Assembly (NCBI GenBank): GCA_946480545.1
Contig: CAMLKY010000145.1
Span: 1-6,068, forward strand
DNA from: an uncultured Acidobacteriota bacterium
GTDB lineage: Bacteria > Acidobacteriota > Blastocatellia > Pyrinomonadales > Pyrinomonadaceae
Length of the DNA stretch: 6,068 bases
Direction: 5' to 3'
Below, piece after piece: positions 1 to 5,115 of the stretch (the stretch's first letter is position 1; every line of letters begins with the position of its first letter). The position numbers and the translations under genes were made by a program. The notes under the pieces are model-generated. The model was not told the origin of the DNA. It did no database searches and saw nothing but the letters and a program-made list of their open reading frames with translations.

Positions 1-130
1 ATCCCTGGGTTGGCACAAACGAAGCATCAACCGCTGAAAGCGAGCACGCAGATTATTGGTCGCTTTCAGCGACGAAAATCAAAGCAACCCTCCCCCCCAG
101 GGCTTTAATGCTGCGTCGCTTTCAGCGACA
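1..130. repeat. Cluster of short palindromes, probably a degenerate composite dispersed repeat
   Basis: Two exact copies of the 15-base palindrome GTCGCTTTCAGCGAC lie at 59-73 and 115-129 (6-bp stem, TTC loop). A shorter version, CGCTGAAAGCG, lies at 32-42. The outer part shows a second symmetry: CCCTGGGTTGG at 3-13 is partly complementary to CAACCC at 85-90 and CAGGG at 98-102, which are separated by a run of T and C bases (C7 at 92-98). The whole reads like an eroded composite of nested inverted repeats. It lies downstream of the 3' end of the M50 protease gene, where the hairpins could stop or stabilise transcripts, but no T-tract marks a classical terminator. I see no gene from 131 to 246. 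The repeat symmetry is seen directly; membership of a genome-wide family is inferred. Confidence 0.6.
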
Positions 131-246
131 AGAGGTTCCGCCCAACGGCTCTAGCCTACGTTTGCTGCACGTCGCCATGCCGACAAAACACTACCGGGAC
201 ATTTCCTGATGCCTCGCTCTCACCAAAATCACGCCTCCGACGAATC

Positions 247-1254
247 TTAATTTATCCGTAACGGAAACGGCACGAAGCACAGAATAAAGATCACCAGTGT
301 GAGCAACGCGATCAGATTTCGCTTTGCGTCGAGTGGGGTTTTGTCCTGCGGTTCAGGGTGGCGGACTCGGGCCATGATCCCGAGCAGGACCGCGATAAGA
401 AATCCACTTGGGCTGTTGAAGTAGATGAAGCCGATGATCGACAAAGCGGTCATCACGACGAATGCGATCCGTCCCGTGAAGAAGTGCACGCGTTTGCCGA
501 AGACGGCGTAGATAGCGTGACCGCCGTCGAGCTGACCGGACGGGATCAGGTTCAATGCGGTCACCAGCAATCCAACCCACGCCGCGTAGTAGAAGGGGTT
601 TCCAATGCTAACGGTCGGGTCCTGCCCGAGTATGAGTCCGAGCATCCGCATCAACAACGGATCTGAAAACGTCAATCCGCCCGGTGCGTCGATCGTGTCA
701 GGTATGGCCGGCTGCATCGTCGCAACTCCGATCACCGCAACCGGTATCAGCGCGATAAACCCGGCGATCGGACCGGCGACGCCGATATCAAAAACTGCGC
801 GGCGTGACGGCATCGGTGACATGATCCGGATAAAAGCGCCAAAGGTGCCCGCCGGCCCGATCATCGGCGGAGTCGGAATAAAATATGGCAGAGTAGCGTC
901 AACCCCATAGAGACGGCATGCGATGTAATGTCCCATTTCATGGGAGACAAGAATGAAAATCAGGGAAAGCGAAAACGAAATGCCGTCGGTCAGAAATGCC
1001 GTGTCCGTCAGGAGGGCCGTGACGGCCGTGGCGATAAGCGACAGGTAGTGCACTGGCAGAGCGAATATGAGCTCGACAACCTCAGCCCACGATCGCGGAT
1101 CGGGAAGCCAGAATGGAATTCGTCCAAAAGGGTAAATAACACCGGCGATCGTTGCCGTAGCGAATGTGATGCAGAGCAGGGCAACGTGCCTTAGCCACGC
1201 CCGCCAGGTCGGACGCATCGCGATGCGACGCAGATAGATATTGTCGACCGACAT
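247..1254 (-). CDS. M50 family (site-2-protease-like) membrane zinc metallopeptidase
   Basis: This 335-residue polytopic membrane protein carries the zinc site of M50 intramembrane proteases. HEMGH lies at residues 105-109 at the end of a membrane segment, and NLIPSGQLDGGH at 235-246 supplies the third ligand (Asp243). Between them, GTFGAFIRI and the FDIGVAGPIAGF stretch (about 137-166) match the bacterial/chloroplast EGY-like S2P branch better than RseP; I see no PDZ domain. Hydrophobic segments lie near 22-42, 58-82, 91-113, 153-179, 219-238, 260-294 and 312-330. Such enzymes cut membrane-embedded substrates, often anti-sigma factors or signal peptides; the substrate here is unknown. The start is ATG at 1254, with AAGG directly abutting it (1255-1258). 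That spacing is unusually short, but no in-frame alternative lies just upstream. The gene is 77 bases downstream of the HU gene on the same strand, with a hairpin between, so it may get only readthrough or have its own unseen promoter. Family call is firm, substrate open. Confidence 0.93.
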   Translation of the reverse strand: MSVDNIYLRRIAMRPTWRAWLRHVALLCITFATATIAGVIYPFGRIPFWLPDPRSWAEVVELIFALPVHYLSLIATAVTALLTDTAFLTDGISFSLSLIFILVSHEMGHYIACRLYGVDATLPYFIPTPPMIGPAGTFGAFIRIMSPMPSRRAVFDIGVAGPIAGFIALIPVAVIGVATMQPAIPDTIDAPGGLTFSDPLLMRMLGLILGQDPTVSIGNPFYYAAWVGLLVTALNLIPSGQLDGGHAIYAVFGKRVHFFTGRIAFVVMTALSIIGFIYFNSPSGFLIAVLLGIMARVRHPEPQDKTPLDAKRNLIALLTLVIFILCFVPFPLRIN

Positions 1255-1262
1255 CCTTGGTG

Positions 1263-1307
1263 AAAAAACAAATCGTAAACCACACTATGTCGTGCGATTT
1301 ACGATTT
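1263..1307 (-). terminator. Hairpin plus T-tract after the HU gene
   Basis: Bases 1270-1279 and 1298-1307 are perfect 10-bp inverted arms (AAATCGTAAA / TTTACGATTT) around an 18-base loop that contains a small inner CAC/GTG pairing. Read on the minus strand, the second arm is followed by G and then six T residues (1268-1263), as in intrinsic terminators. It lies 24 bases past the HU stop and 15 bases before the M50 protease start. The stem is AT-rich and the loop long, so it may be a leaky terminator or a protein-binding dyad. Confidence 0.55.
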
Positions 1308-1331
1308 CAGAAAATCAAATAGGCGTGCCTT

Positions 1332-1610
1332 CTAGGTTTTCACCGCCCGGGCCGAAAGCTCCTTTCCGGGTTTGAACCTTATTGTCTTCCCGGCCGGGAT
1401 CGGCACCTCCATCCCGGTTCGCGGATTTCGCCCAACACCACGTTTACGAGGCTTGACCACGAAAACACCGAAACCGCGAAGCTCGATCCTCTTGCCCTTG
1501 GCCAGAGCGTCTTTCATTGCGTTGAATAGCGAGTCGACAACCTGCTCCGCCTTCTGCTTCGGGACGCCGGTCTTGTCGGCTACATGGTTGACGATGTCTA
1601 ATTTGATCAT
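1332..1610 (-). CDS. HU/IHF family nucleoid DNA-binding protein
   Basis: This 92-residue protein has the complete HU/IHF fold in family order. An N-terminal helical dimerisation region (MIKLDIVNHVADKTGVPKQK, about 1-38) is followed by IELRGFGVF at 42-50 and the DNA-arm signature GRNPRTG at 60-66, with the intercalating proline at Pro63. The end is basic (KTIRFKPGKELSARA). Homo- or heterodimers bend and coat DNA, acting in nucleoid structure, replication and site-specific recombination. Codon GTG at 1611-1613 is also in frame. I choose ATG at 1608-1610 because AGGAGG (1616-1621) then sits 5 bases upstream instead of 2, and because MIKLDI-type starts are usual in the family. The gene is read from a sigma-70-like promoter at 1666-1695 and ends before a hairpin. 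Length and residues look fully functional. HU versus IHF-like subgroup cannot be settled here. Confidence 0.95.
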   Translation of the reverse strand: MIKLDIVNHVADKTGVPKQKAEQVVDSLFNAMKDALAKGKRIELRGFGVFVVKPRKRGVGRNPRTGMEVPIPAGKTIRFKPGKELSARAVKT

Positions 1611-1614
1611 CACT

Positions 1615-1621
1615 ACCTCCT
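1615..1621 (-). promoter_or_regulatory. Strong ribosome binding site of the HU gene
   Basis: The minus strand reads AGGAGGT, a full complement to the 16S anti-Shine-Dalgarno. It leaves 5 bases from AGGAGG to the ATG at 1610 and only 2 to the in-frame GTG at 1613, which decides the start in favour of the ATG. Confidence 0.8.
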
Positions 1622-1665
1622 ATGCCTGCACAACCGTGGAAAGAAACCGCAATCAACTTAGCTCA

Positions 1666-1695
1666 ATATTAAGCCTCTAACTTCACACGTGTCAA
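1666..1695 (-). promoter_or_regulatory. Sigma-70-type promoter for the HU gene
   Basis: On the minus strand a perfect -35 box TTGACA (1690-1695) is followed after 18 bases by TAATAT (1666-1671), one transposition away from TATAAT. Transcription would begin near 1659, giving a leader of about 49 bases that includes the AGGAGG. The strength of the match fits an abundant nucleoid protein. Confidence 0.7.
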
Positions 1696-1889
1696 GATTT
1701 TGCAGAATTGCTATTTTCGATTTTTGCTTATCGGGCGTGCATGATTGTCCTGCTGAAACTTTGCGGCGTAGCGCCCTTGCGAGAAAACTGTTCTGAGATC
1801 GTCGACCGTGATGTTCTCGCTAAGCCGCTAAGCTGCAAAGTTGTTGAGCACTTCCAGTACTTCAGCGGTTCGCCATCTGACACAACTTA

Positions 1890-1918
1890 TTCTCACCCTT
1901 TTTCAAAGGTGGTAGAAT
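1890..1918 (+). promoter_or_regulatory. Candidate promoter for the YpfJ-like metallopeptidase gene
   Basis: TTCTCA (1890-1895, 4 of 6 matches to TTGACA) is followed after 17 bases by TAGAAT (1913-1918, 5 of 6 matches to TATAAT). The expected start near 1925 gives a leader of about 40 bases, which carries GGGGAGG (1948-1954) and AAGG (1957-1960) ahead of the ATG at 1965. The -35 box is weak, so this is tentative. Confidence 0.4.
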
Positions 1919-1964
1919 CCAGACAAGAACTACTAATTCAACGAGTTGGGGAGGCTAAGGGAAA

Positions 1965-2795
1965 ATGCGCTGGCGCGATTACGGACAGAGTTCAAACATT
2001 GAGGACCGCAGGGGTTTAGGCGGCCGTGGGATCGCTCTCGGCGGAGGCGGGCTCGGGGTCATCGTGATCGCGCTCGCCGCGATGCTATGCGGCATAGACC
2101 CCACGCAGCTTCTCGAGGGATTACCGACCGGCCAGGTAACGCAACAGCCCGGCCCCGCCAGCAATTCGGTGAACAAGCCGCCCGATGAGAACAGACAGTT
2201 TGTCGGTGCCGTGATGAAAATGACCGAGGATGTCTGGGGCGAGATACTACCGCAGCAGTCGCGAATTCGTTACCGCCTGCCGAAGCTGGTTCTCTACGAG
2301 GGTCAGACGACCTCGGCCTGCGGATACGGTCAGGCGGCGATGGGACCATTCTATTGTCCGGGCGACGAAAATCTCTACCTGGATTTTAGTTTCTTCCGCG
2401 AGCTGCAGCAGGAGTTTCGCGCTCCGGGCGACTTCGCACGCGCCTACGTCATCGCTCACGAGGTCGGGCATCACATCCAGAACATCATGGGCACGATGGA
2501 CCGCGTTCAACGGGCGGGTCAGAACAACCAGTTGTCCGTCGCTTTGGAGTTACAGGCGGATTGTTATGCCGGGGTGTGGGCCAACCACGCACAGCGCAGA
2601 GGTTTGGTCGAAGCAGGCGACGCCGAGGAAGCGATCCGTGCCGCCTCGGCCGTAGGTGACGACATGATCCAGAAACGCACTCAAGGTTACGTGGTTCCGG
2701 AGTCATTCACCCACGGCTCAGCTCAACAGCGAATGCAATGGTTCGCCCGCGGCATGCAATCCGGCGACATGCGACAGTGTCAGACGTTGCGCTAG
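1965..2795 (+). CDS. ypfJ: YpfJ-like neutral zinc metallopeptidase, membrane-anchored
   Basis: This 276-residue protein matches the neutral zinc metallopeptidase family (Pfam Zn_peptidase; E. coli YpfJ) from end to end. The cytoplasmic start MRWRDYGQSSNIEDRR is typical. A glycine-rich stretch leads into one membrane segment (about 22-44), followed by a low-complexity linker and the catalytic domain. The zinc site is HEVGHH at 165-170, with the downstream ELQADCYAG (195-203) supplying the expected acidic ligand. Family cysteines occur at 119, 131, 200 and 272, suitable for disulphides on the outer side of the membrane. The C-terminal FTHGSAQQRMQWFARG (248-263) is also family-typical. Physiological substrates are unknown for the family. 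The start at ATG 1965 is supported by the conserved N-terminus and by AAGG/GGAGG just upstream. The gene stands alone, divergent from HU and convergent with the next gene across a long inverted repeat. It is full length with no missing catalytic residue. Confidence 0.95.
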   Translation: MRWRDYGQSSNIEDRRGLGGRGIALGGGGLGVIVIALAAMLCGIDPTQLLEGLPTGQVTQQPGPASNSVNKPPDENRQFVGAVMKMTEDVWGEILPQQSRIRYRLPKLVLYEGQTTSACGYGQAAMGPFYCPGDENLYLDFSFFRELQQEFRAPGDFARAYVIAHEVGHHIQNIMGTMDRVQRAGQNNQLSVALELQADCYAGVWANHAQRRGLVEAGDAEEAIRAASAVGDDMIQKRTQGYVVPESFTHGSAQQRMQWFARGMQSGDMRQCQTLR

Positions 2796-2797
2796 CC

Positions 2798-2881
2798 AGT
2801 AAAAAGTAAAAGTAAAAAGCAAAAAAGACCCCGCGGAACCGTCACCTTTCTCCTTTTTACTTCTTACTTTTACTTTTTACT
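2798..2881. repeat. Long AT-rich inverted repeat between convergent genes
   Basis: Bases 2798-2815 (AGTAAAAAGTAAAAGTAA) and 2864-2881 are perfect 18-bp inverted arms around a 48-base spacer. Further imperfect pairing of A-rich against T-rich sequence extends inward, around a CCCCGCGG core at 2829-2836. Each arm is made of GTAAAA-type units. It begins 3 bases past the metallopeptidase stop and ends 12 bases before the stop of the facing gene, so it is well placed as a two-way terminator. The tandem-unit arms suggest a dispersed repeat family rather than a simple terminator; genome-wide copies are an inference. Confidence 0.7.
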
Positions 2882-2893
2882 TTCCTACCTCGG

Positions 2894-3424
2894 TTACGGG
2901 CTGAAGGGTCGCCCGTACATCTCCTGATAAAGCCATCCCAGAACGCGGGCTTCGGCGGTGCATAGTTGTTCGAGCCAGCAGCTCGTCAGGTATAAGCGGC
3001 GTTCGGCGTTGGTCGTAAGCTTCTCGGCCTTTTCGAGTGCGAGCGTCTCGGGATCGTCGTCGAGCTTATTTGCTTCGGCTATCTCGGTGCGGGACTCACG
3101 TGCTTCATGCAGGGCGTTCAGGACATCGGACAGCCACAGCTTCAGGAGTGGTTCCGAATTGTTTTCCTGCAATGCCTGGAACACCCCGATCGCAAATCTG
3201 GCTTCGGCGTTCTCAAAAGGATAAACCCCGACACCGTTCTCAACGTCATCGTGCTGTTTCCACTGAAAAAGTTCTTCAGTGTACGGGTGCCGCATCCGTG
3301 ACGTCCGCTCGTCGTAGTTGAGAAACCACTCGATCACATCAGCAAGCGATCCATTGTCGATGCTTCCATCGGCGTTCCGCTTGAGCGAGGGCGGTAGGTT
3401 TTCCTGTCCAGTTAGTTCTGACAT
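2894..3424 (-). CDS. Hypothetical helical protein, family not recognised
   Basis: I do not recognise this 176-residue protein. It appears soluble: no signal peptide, no membrane segment, acidic overall. Residues 1-25 look disordered (MSELTGQENLPPSLKRNADG). The rest is rich in Glu, Leu and Ala and probably almost wholly alpha-helical, with an aromatic/acidic stretch around 32-70 (WFLNYDERTSRMRHPYTEEL), a charged helical part at 100-140 that could form a coiled coil, and a C-terminal stretch with Cys149 and Cys155 and the ending WLYQEMYGRPF. The start at ATG 3424 has AGGA (3430-3433) 5 bases upstream. Coding is supported by that site, by tight packing against the 3' inverted repeat and by sensible protein composition compared with the other frames. 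It is divergent from ribE, 138 bases away. I saw no convincing promoter for it. No function can be assigned. Confidence 0.75.
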   Translation of the reverse strand: MSELTGQENLPPSLKRNADGSIDNGSLADVIEWFLNYDERTSRMRHPYTEELFQWKQHDDVENGVGVYPFENAEARFAIGVFQALQENNSEPLLKLWLSDVLNALHEARESRTEIAEANKLDDDPETLALEKAEKLTTNAERRLYLTSCWLEQLCTAEARVLGWLYQEMYGRPFSP

Positions 3425-3510
3425 CGTTATCCTGACTTGCGGCCGGCGGCTCTGCGAGGACGAAACAGTGTTCTCGCATGGTCGATAACCCGCAAAGAAG
3501 AGACACCACT

Positions 3511-3540
3511 TTTACAACAATCTTACCGCCTGCATATAAT
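3511..3540 (+). promoter_or_regulatory. Sigma-70-type promoter for ribE
   Basis: TTTACA (3511-3516, 5 of 6 matches to the -35 consensus) is followed after 18 bases by a perfect TATAAT (3535-3540). Transcription would start near 3547, leaving a leader of only about 15 bases before the ribE ATG at 3563. That is far too short for an FMN riboswitch. Confidence 0.7.
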
Positions 3541-3562
3541 TTCGCATACGCAGCTTTAGAAA

Positions 3563-4159
3563 ATGTTCACTGGAATAATCGAGGAACTGGGAACGGTTGG
3601 GTCGCTAATGATCACCGAGGGCGGCGCGCGGATCGTGGTCTCGGCCAGGGTCGTGACTTCGGACATGAACGTGGGCGACTCGATCGCAGTGAATGGTGTA
3701 TGCCTCACGGCTCTCGATCCAACACCGGATTCGTTCACCGCCGATCTTTCACAGGAAACCCTGGACCGTTCGACGCTCGGCAGGCTTGCGACAGGTTCGC
3801 GGGTCAATCTTGAACGCTCGGTAACTCCTGCGACTCGGCTCGGCGGACATATTGTGCAGGGCCATGTCGACGCGCGCGGCGAGTTTGTCTCTGCGGAGAA
3901 CAGCGGTGAATTCTGGACGGTCCGGATCGGATATCCGCCTGAGATCTCACAGTATCTGGTCTACAAAGGCTCTGTCGCCGTCGAGGGGATCAGTCTCACG
4001 ATAGCTTCGCTCGAGGATCGACATTTCGACATCGCGGTCATTCCCAAAACCTGGGAGCTGACAAATCTATCCACACTCTCGCCCGGAGATCCGGTGAATC
4101 TCGAAGCAGATGTGATAGCGAAATATGTCGAACGAATTCTCGAGACTCGCCGGGATTGA
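3563..4159 (+). CDS. ribE: Riboflavin synthase, alpha chain
   Basis: Riboflavin synthase dismutates two molecules of 6,7-dimethyl-8-ribityllumazine to riboflavin and the pyrimidinedione precursor, the last step of vitamin B2 synthesis; it acts in the cytosol as a homotrimer. The 198-residue length is normal. Both lumazine-binding repeats are present: MFTGIIEELG at 1-10, GDSIAVNGVCLT at 38-49 and VNLERS at 81-86 in the first; GGHIVQGHVD at 94-103, KGSVAVEGISLTI at 135-147, IPKTWELTNL at 160-169 and VNLEADVIAKYVER at 178-191 in the second. The start is the ATG of the near-invariant MFTGI motif. No good Shine-Dalgarno precedes it (only AGAAA), so translation of this short-leader message may be SD-independent. 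Other riboflavin genes are not adjacent, so the gene is solitary. It converges on the UnbU-like gene across an inverted repeat. Confidence 0.97.
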   Translation: MFTGIIEELGTVGSLMITEGGARIVVSARVVTSDMNVGDSIAVNGVCLTALDPTPDSFTADLSQETLDRSTLGRLATGSRVNLERSVTPATRLGGHIVQGHVDARGEFVSAENSGEFWTVRIGYPPEISQYLVYKGSVAVEGISLTIASLEDRHFDIAVIPKTWELTNLSTLSPGDPVNLEADVIAKYVERILETRRD

Positions 4160-4162
4160 TTT

Positions 4163-4241
4163 ACCGCCGAGACGCAGAGACGCTGAGAAGCAAAACGCGT
4201 GCGCAGGAGGGTTCTGCTCGGCGTCTCTGCGTCTCCGCGGT
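4163..4241. repeat. Long GC-rich inverted repeat between convergent genes
   Basis: Arms 4163-4183 and 4221-4241 are complementary at 20 of 21 bases around a 37-base spacer. Each arm contains the tandem unit GACGCAGA or its complement. The element starts 4 bases after the ribE stop and ends 11 bases before the stop of the facing UnbU-like gene, so it fills the convergent intergenic gap and could terminate both transcripts. The sequence type (ACCGC...GACGCAGAGACGC) is one I know as a dispersed intergenic repeat in several environmental phyla. That recollection could not be checked by a search here. Confidence 0.75.
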
Positions 4242-4251
4242 TGCATCCTGG

Positions 4252-5115
4252 TTACGCTGCGCGACTCTTCGTACTCTTACGCGACATCCACCAGATATCG
4301 ATCGCGTTCGTTATGGGCCCGACGATGAAGAGTGCGTAATACGGTGCGTGGACATTCTCACCCAGGCGGAGGACGGCTTCGGCGGCGGCGACCAGAAATG
4401 CGACGAAGCACTGTGCAGTTTTAGATGAGCGGACCGTCGTCTTCGGGTCGGTGATCATGAAGAAGATGAAAAGCTGATACATCGGTCCGGTTATGGGTGC
4501 GACCTCGGCGAGAAATCCATGACCCGTCACCTGACTGCGGACAAAACTGAAGAACAAGAATGCGACGACGTAAGTGAGTGTGATGTGAAATCGCTTGAGG
4601 TTGTAGATGATGATCGAGCCCAGGACCCAGATCACAAGCATCGCCCAAAGATTGTTGCCCCACTGAATACTCAGGCTCGCGACAGCCCACGGGGCCAGGA
4701 ACAACAGCACGGTGATCCCGAAGTTCGAAGGATTCCAGAGGTGGCGGCCTCGCCATCTGAGGACGTATTTCGACACTATCGAGATCGCAGCACACAATGC
4801 GAATGGCCAGAGAAAAGGTGAGCGGACCAGAATGCCAACGCTGATGCCGGAGATGTAAGCGCTCGCGAAGTGCGGCAGCTTTCCGGTTATCAGCCTGCCC
4901 AGCACAAGCTCGAGCAGGATCGCCGTGATGATGGCGAGAACCGTAGCCGGATAGCTTTCGAGAATACCGAATGAGAGTTGGCCGACGAGCAGGATCAGTG
5001 TGATGAGGATCGGAGCGACAAAGCGCGCATCGATGCCGAGCACCTTCGAAGGCATCTGACCGGGCGTATCCGGCCTCGCTTGCGGCGGAGTGATGTCCGA
5101 GACTATCGCGCTCAC
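4252..5115 (-). CDS. UnbU-like / NqrB-RnfD-related integral membrane protein
   Basis: This 287-residue polytopic membrane protein resembles the NQR2/RnfD/RnfE family of flavin-carrying, ion-translocating subunits, and in particular the UnbU protein of enediyne gene cassettes, which pairs with UnbV-type proteins as here. Hydrophobic segments span roughly 32-50, 55-75, 86-97, 101-118, 132-150, 156-171, 177-192, 210-222, 233-247 and 259-275. Likely conserved points are YISGISVGIL (88-97), SKYVLRWRGRHLWNPSNFG (115-133), ITDPKTT (221-227) and HAPYYALF (256-263). ITDPKTT is where RnfD/NqrB relatives carry FMN on a Thr, so Thr226 or Thr227 are candidates; this is inference. The start is GTG at 5115, overlapping the preceding TGA as GTGA, with AGAGGA 6 bases upstream. 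Coupled translation with the UnbV-type gene is therefore likely. Other Rnf or Nqr subunits are not in the window. Family level is fairly sure; the reaction is unknown. Confidence 0.82.
   Translation of the reverse strand: MSAIVSDITPPQARPDTPGQMPSKVLGIDARFVAPILITLILLVGQLSFGILESYPATVLAIITAILLELVLGRLITGKLPHFASAYISGISVGILVRSPFLWPFALCAAISIVSKYVLRWRGRHLWNPSNFGITVLLFLAPWAVASLSIQWGNNLWAMLVIWVLGSIIIYNLKRFHITLTYVVAFLFFSFVRSQVTGHGFLAEVAPITGPMYQLFIFFMITDPKTTVRSSKTAQCFVAFLVAAAEAVLRLGENVHAPYYALFIVGPITNAIDIWWMSRKSTKSRAA

Larger units (their letters stand above)
1622..1964. other. Gene-free divergent promoter region
   Basis: This 343-base stretch separates the divergent HU and YpfJ-like genes. It holds the HU promoter (1666-1695, minus) and a weaker candidate promoter for the metallopeptidase (1890-1918, plus). 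Between about 1700 and 1885 I see no convincing gene, RNA or strong dyad. The one open frame crossing it (1708-2019, plus) has no family-like composition and overlaps the start of the real gene, so I do not call it. A short direct repetition of GCTAAG (1819-1824 and 1828-1833) is the only local pattern. Confidence 0.6.

Noticed and set aside
32..129. Possible CRISPR array from repeated GTCGCTTTCAGCGAC
   Set aside because: There are only three units of unequal length in irregular spacing, one degenerate and in opposite symmetry, and no cas gene is in the window.
358..1194. Plus-strand open frames across the M50 protease gene
   Set aside because: They are antisense shadows, charged and low in family-like features, while the minus frame carries the full M50 motif set.
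1708..2019. Plus-strand 103-residue open frame upstream of the YpfJ-like gene
   Set aside because: It overlaps the true start of the metallopeptidase in another frame, has no ribosome binding site or family-like features, and covers the promoter region.
3425..3562. FMN (RFN) riboswitch upstream of ribE
   Set aside because: The conserved RFN core is not visible, and the predicted leader is only about 15 bases.
3478..3813. Plus-strand open frame overlapping the ribE start
   Set aside because: It is a frame-shifted shadow of ribE and includes the ribE promoter; ribE is unmistakable in the other frame.
4040..4052. Lys in place of His/Glu in the second-domain IP-x-T motif of riboflavin synthase (residue 162) as a loss-of-function sign
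   Set aside because: The family already varies at this position (His in Bacillus, Glu in E. coli), and all other signature motifs are intact.
4125..4428. Plus-strand open frames reading RRDAE...RLCVSAVASW across the repeat at 4163-4241
   Set aside because: They are translations of the GACGCAGA inverted repeat running into the antisense of the UnbU-like gene. Repeat-derived frames of this kind are a common source of false hypothetical proteins.
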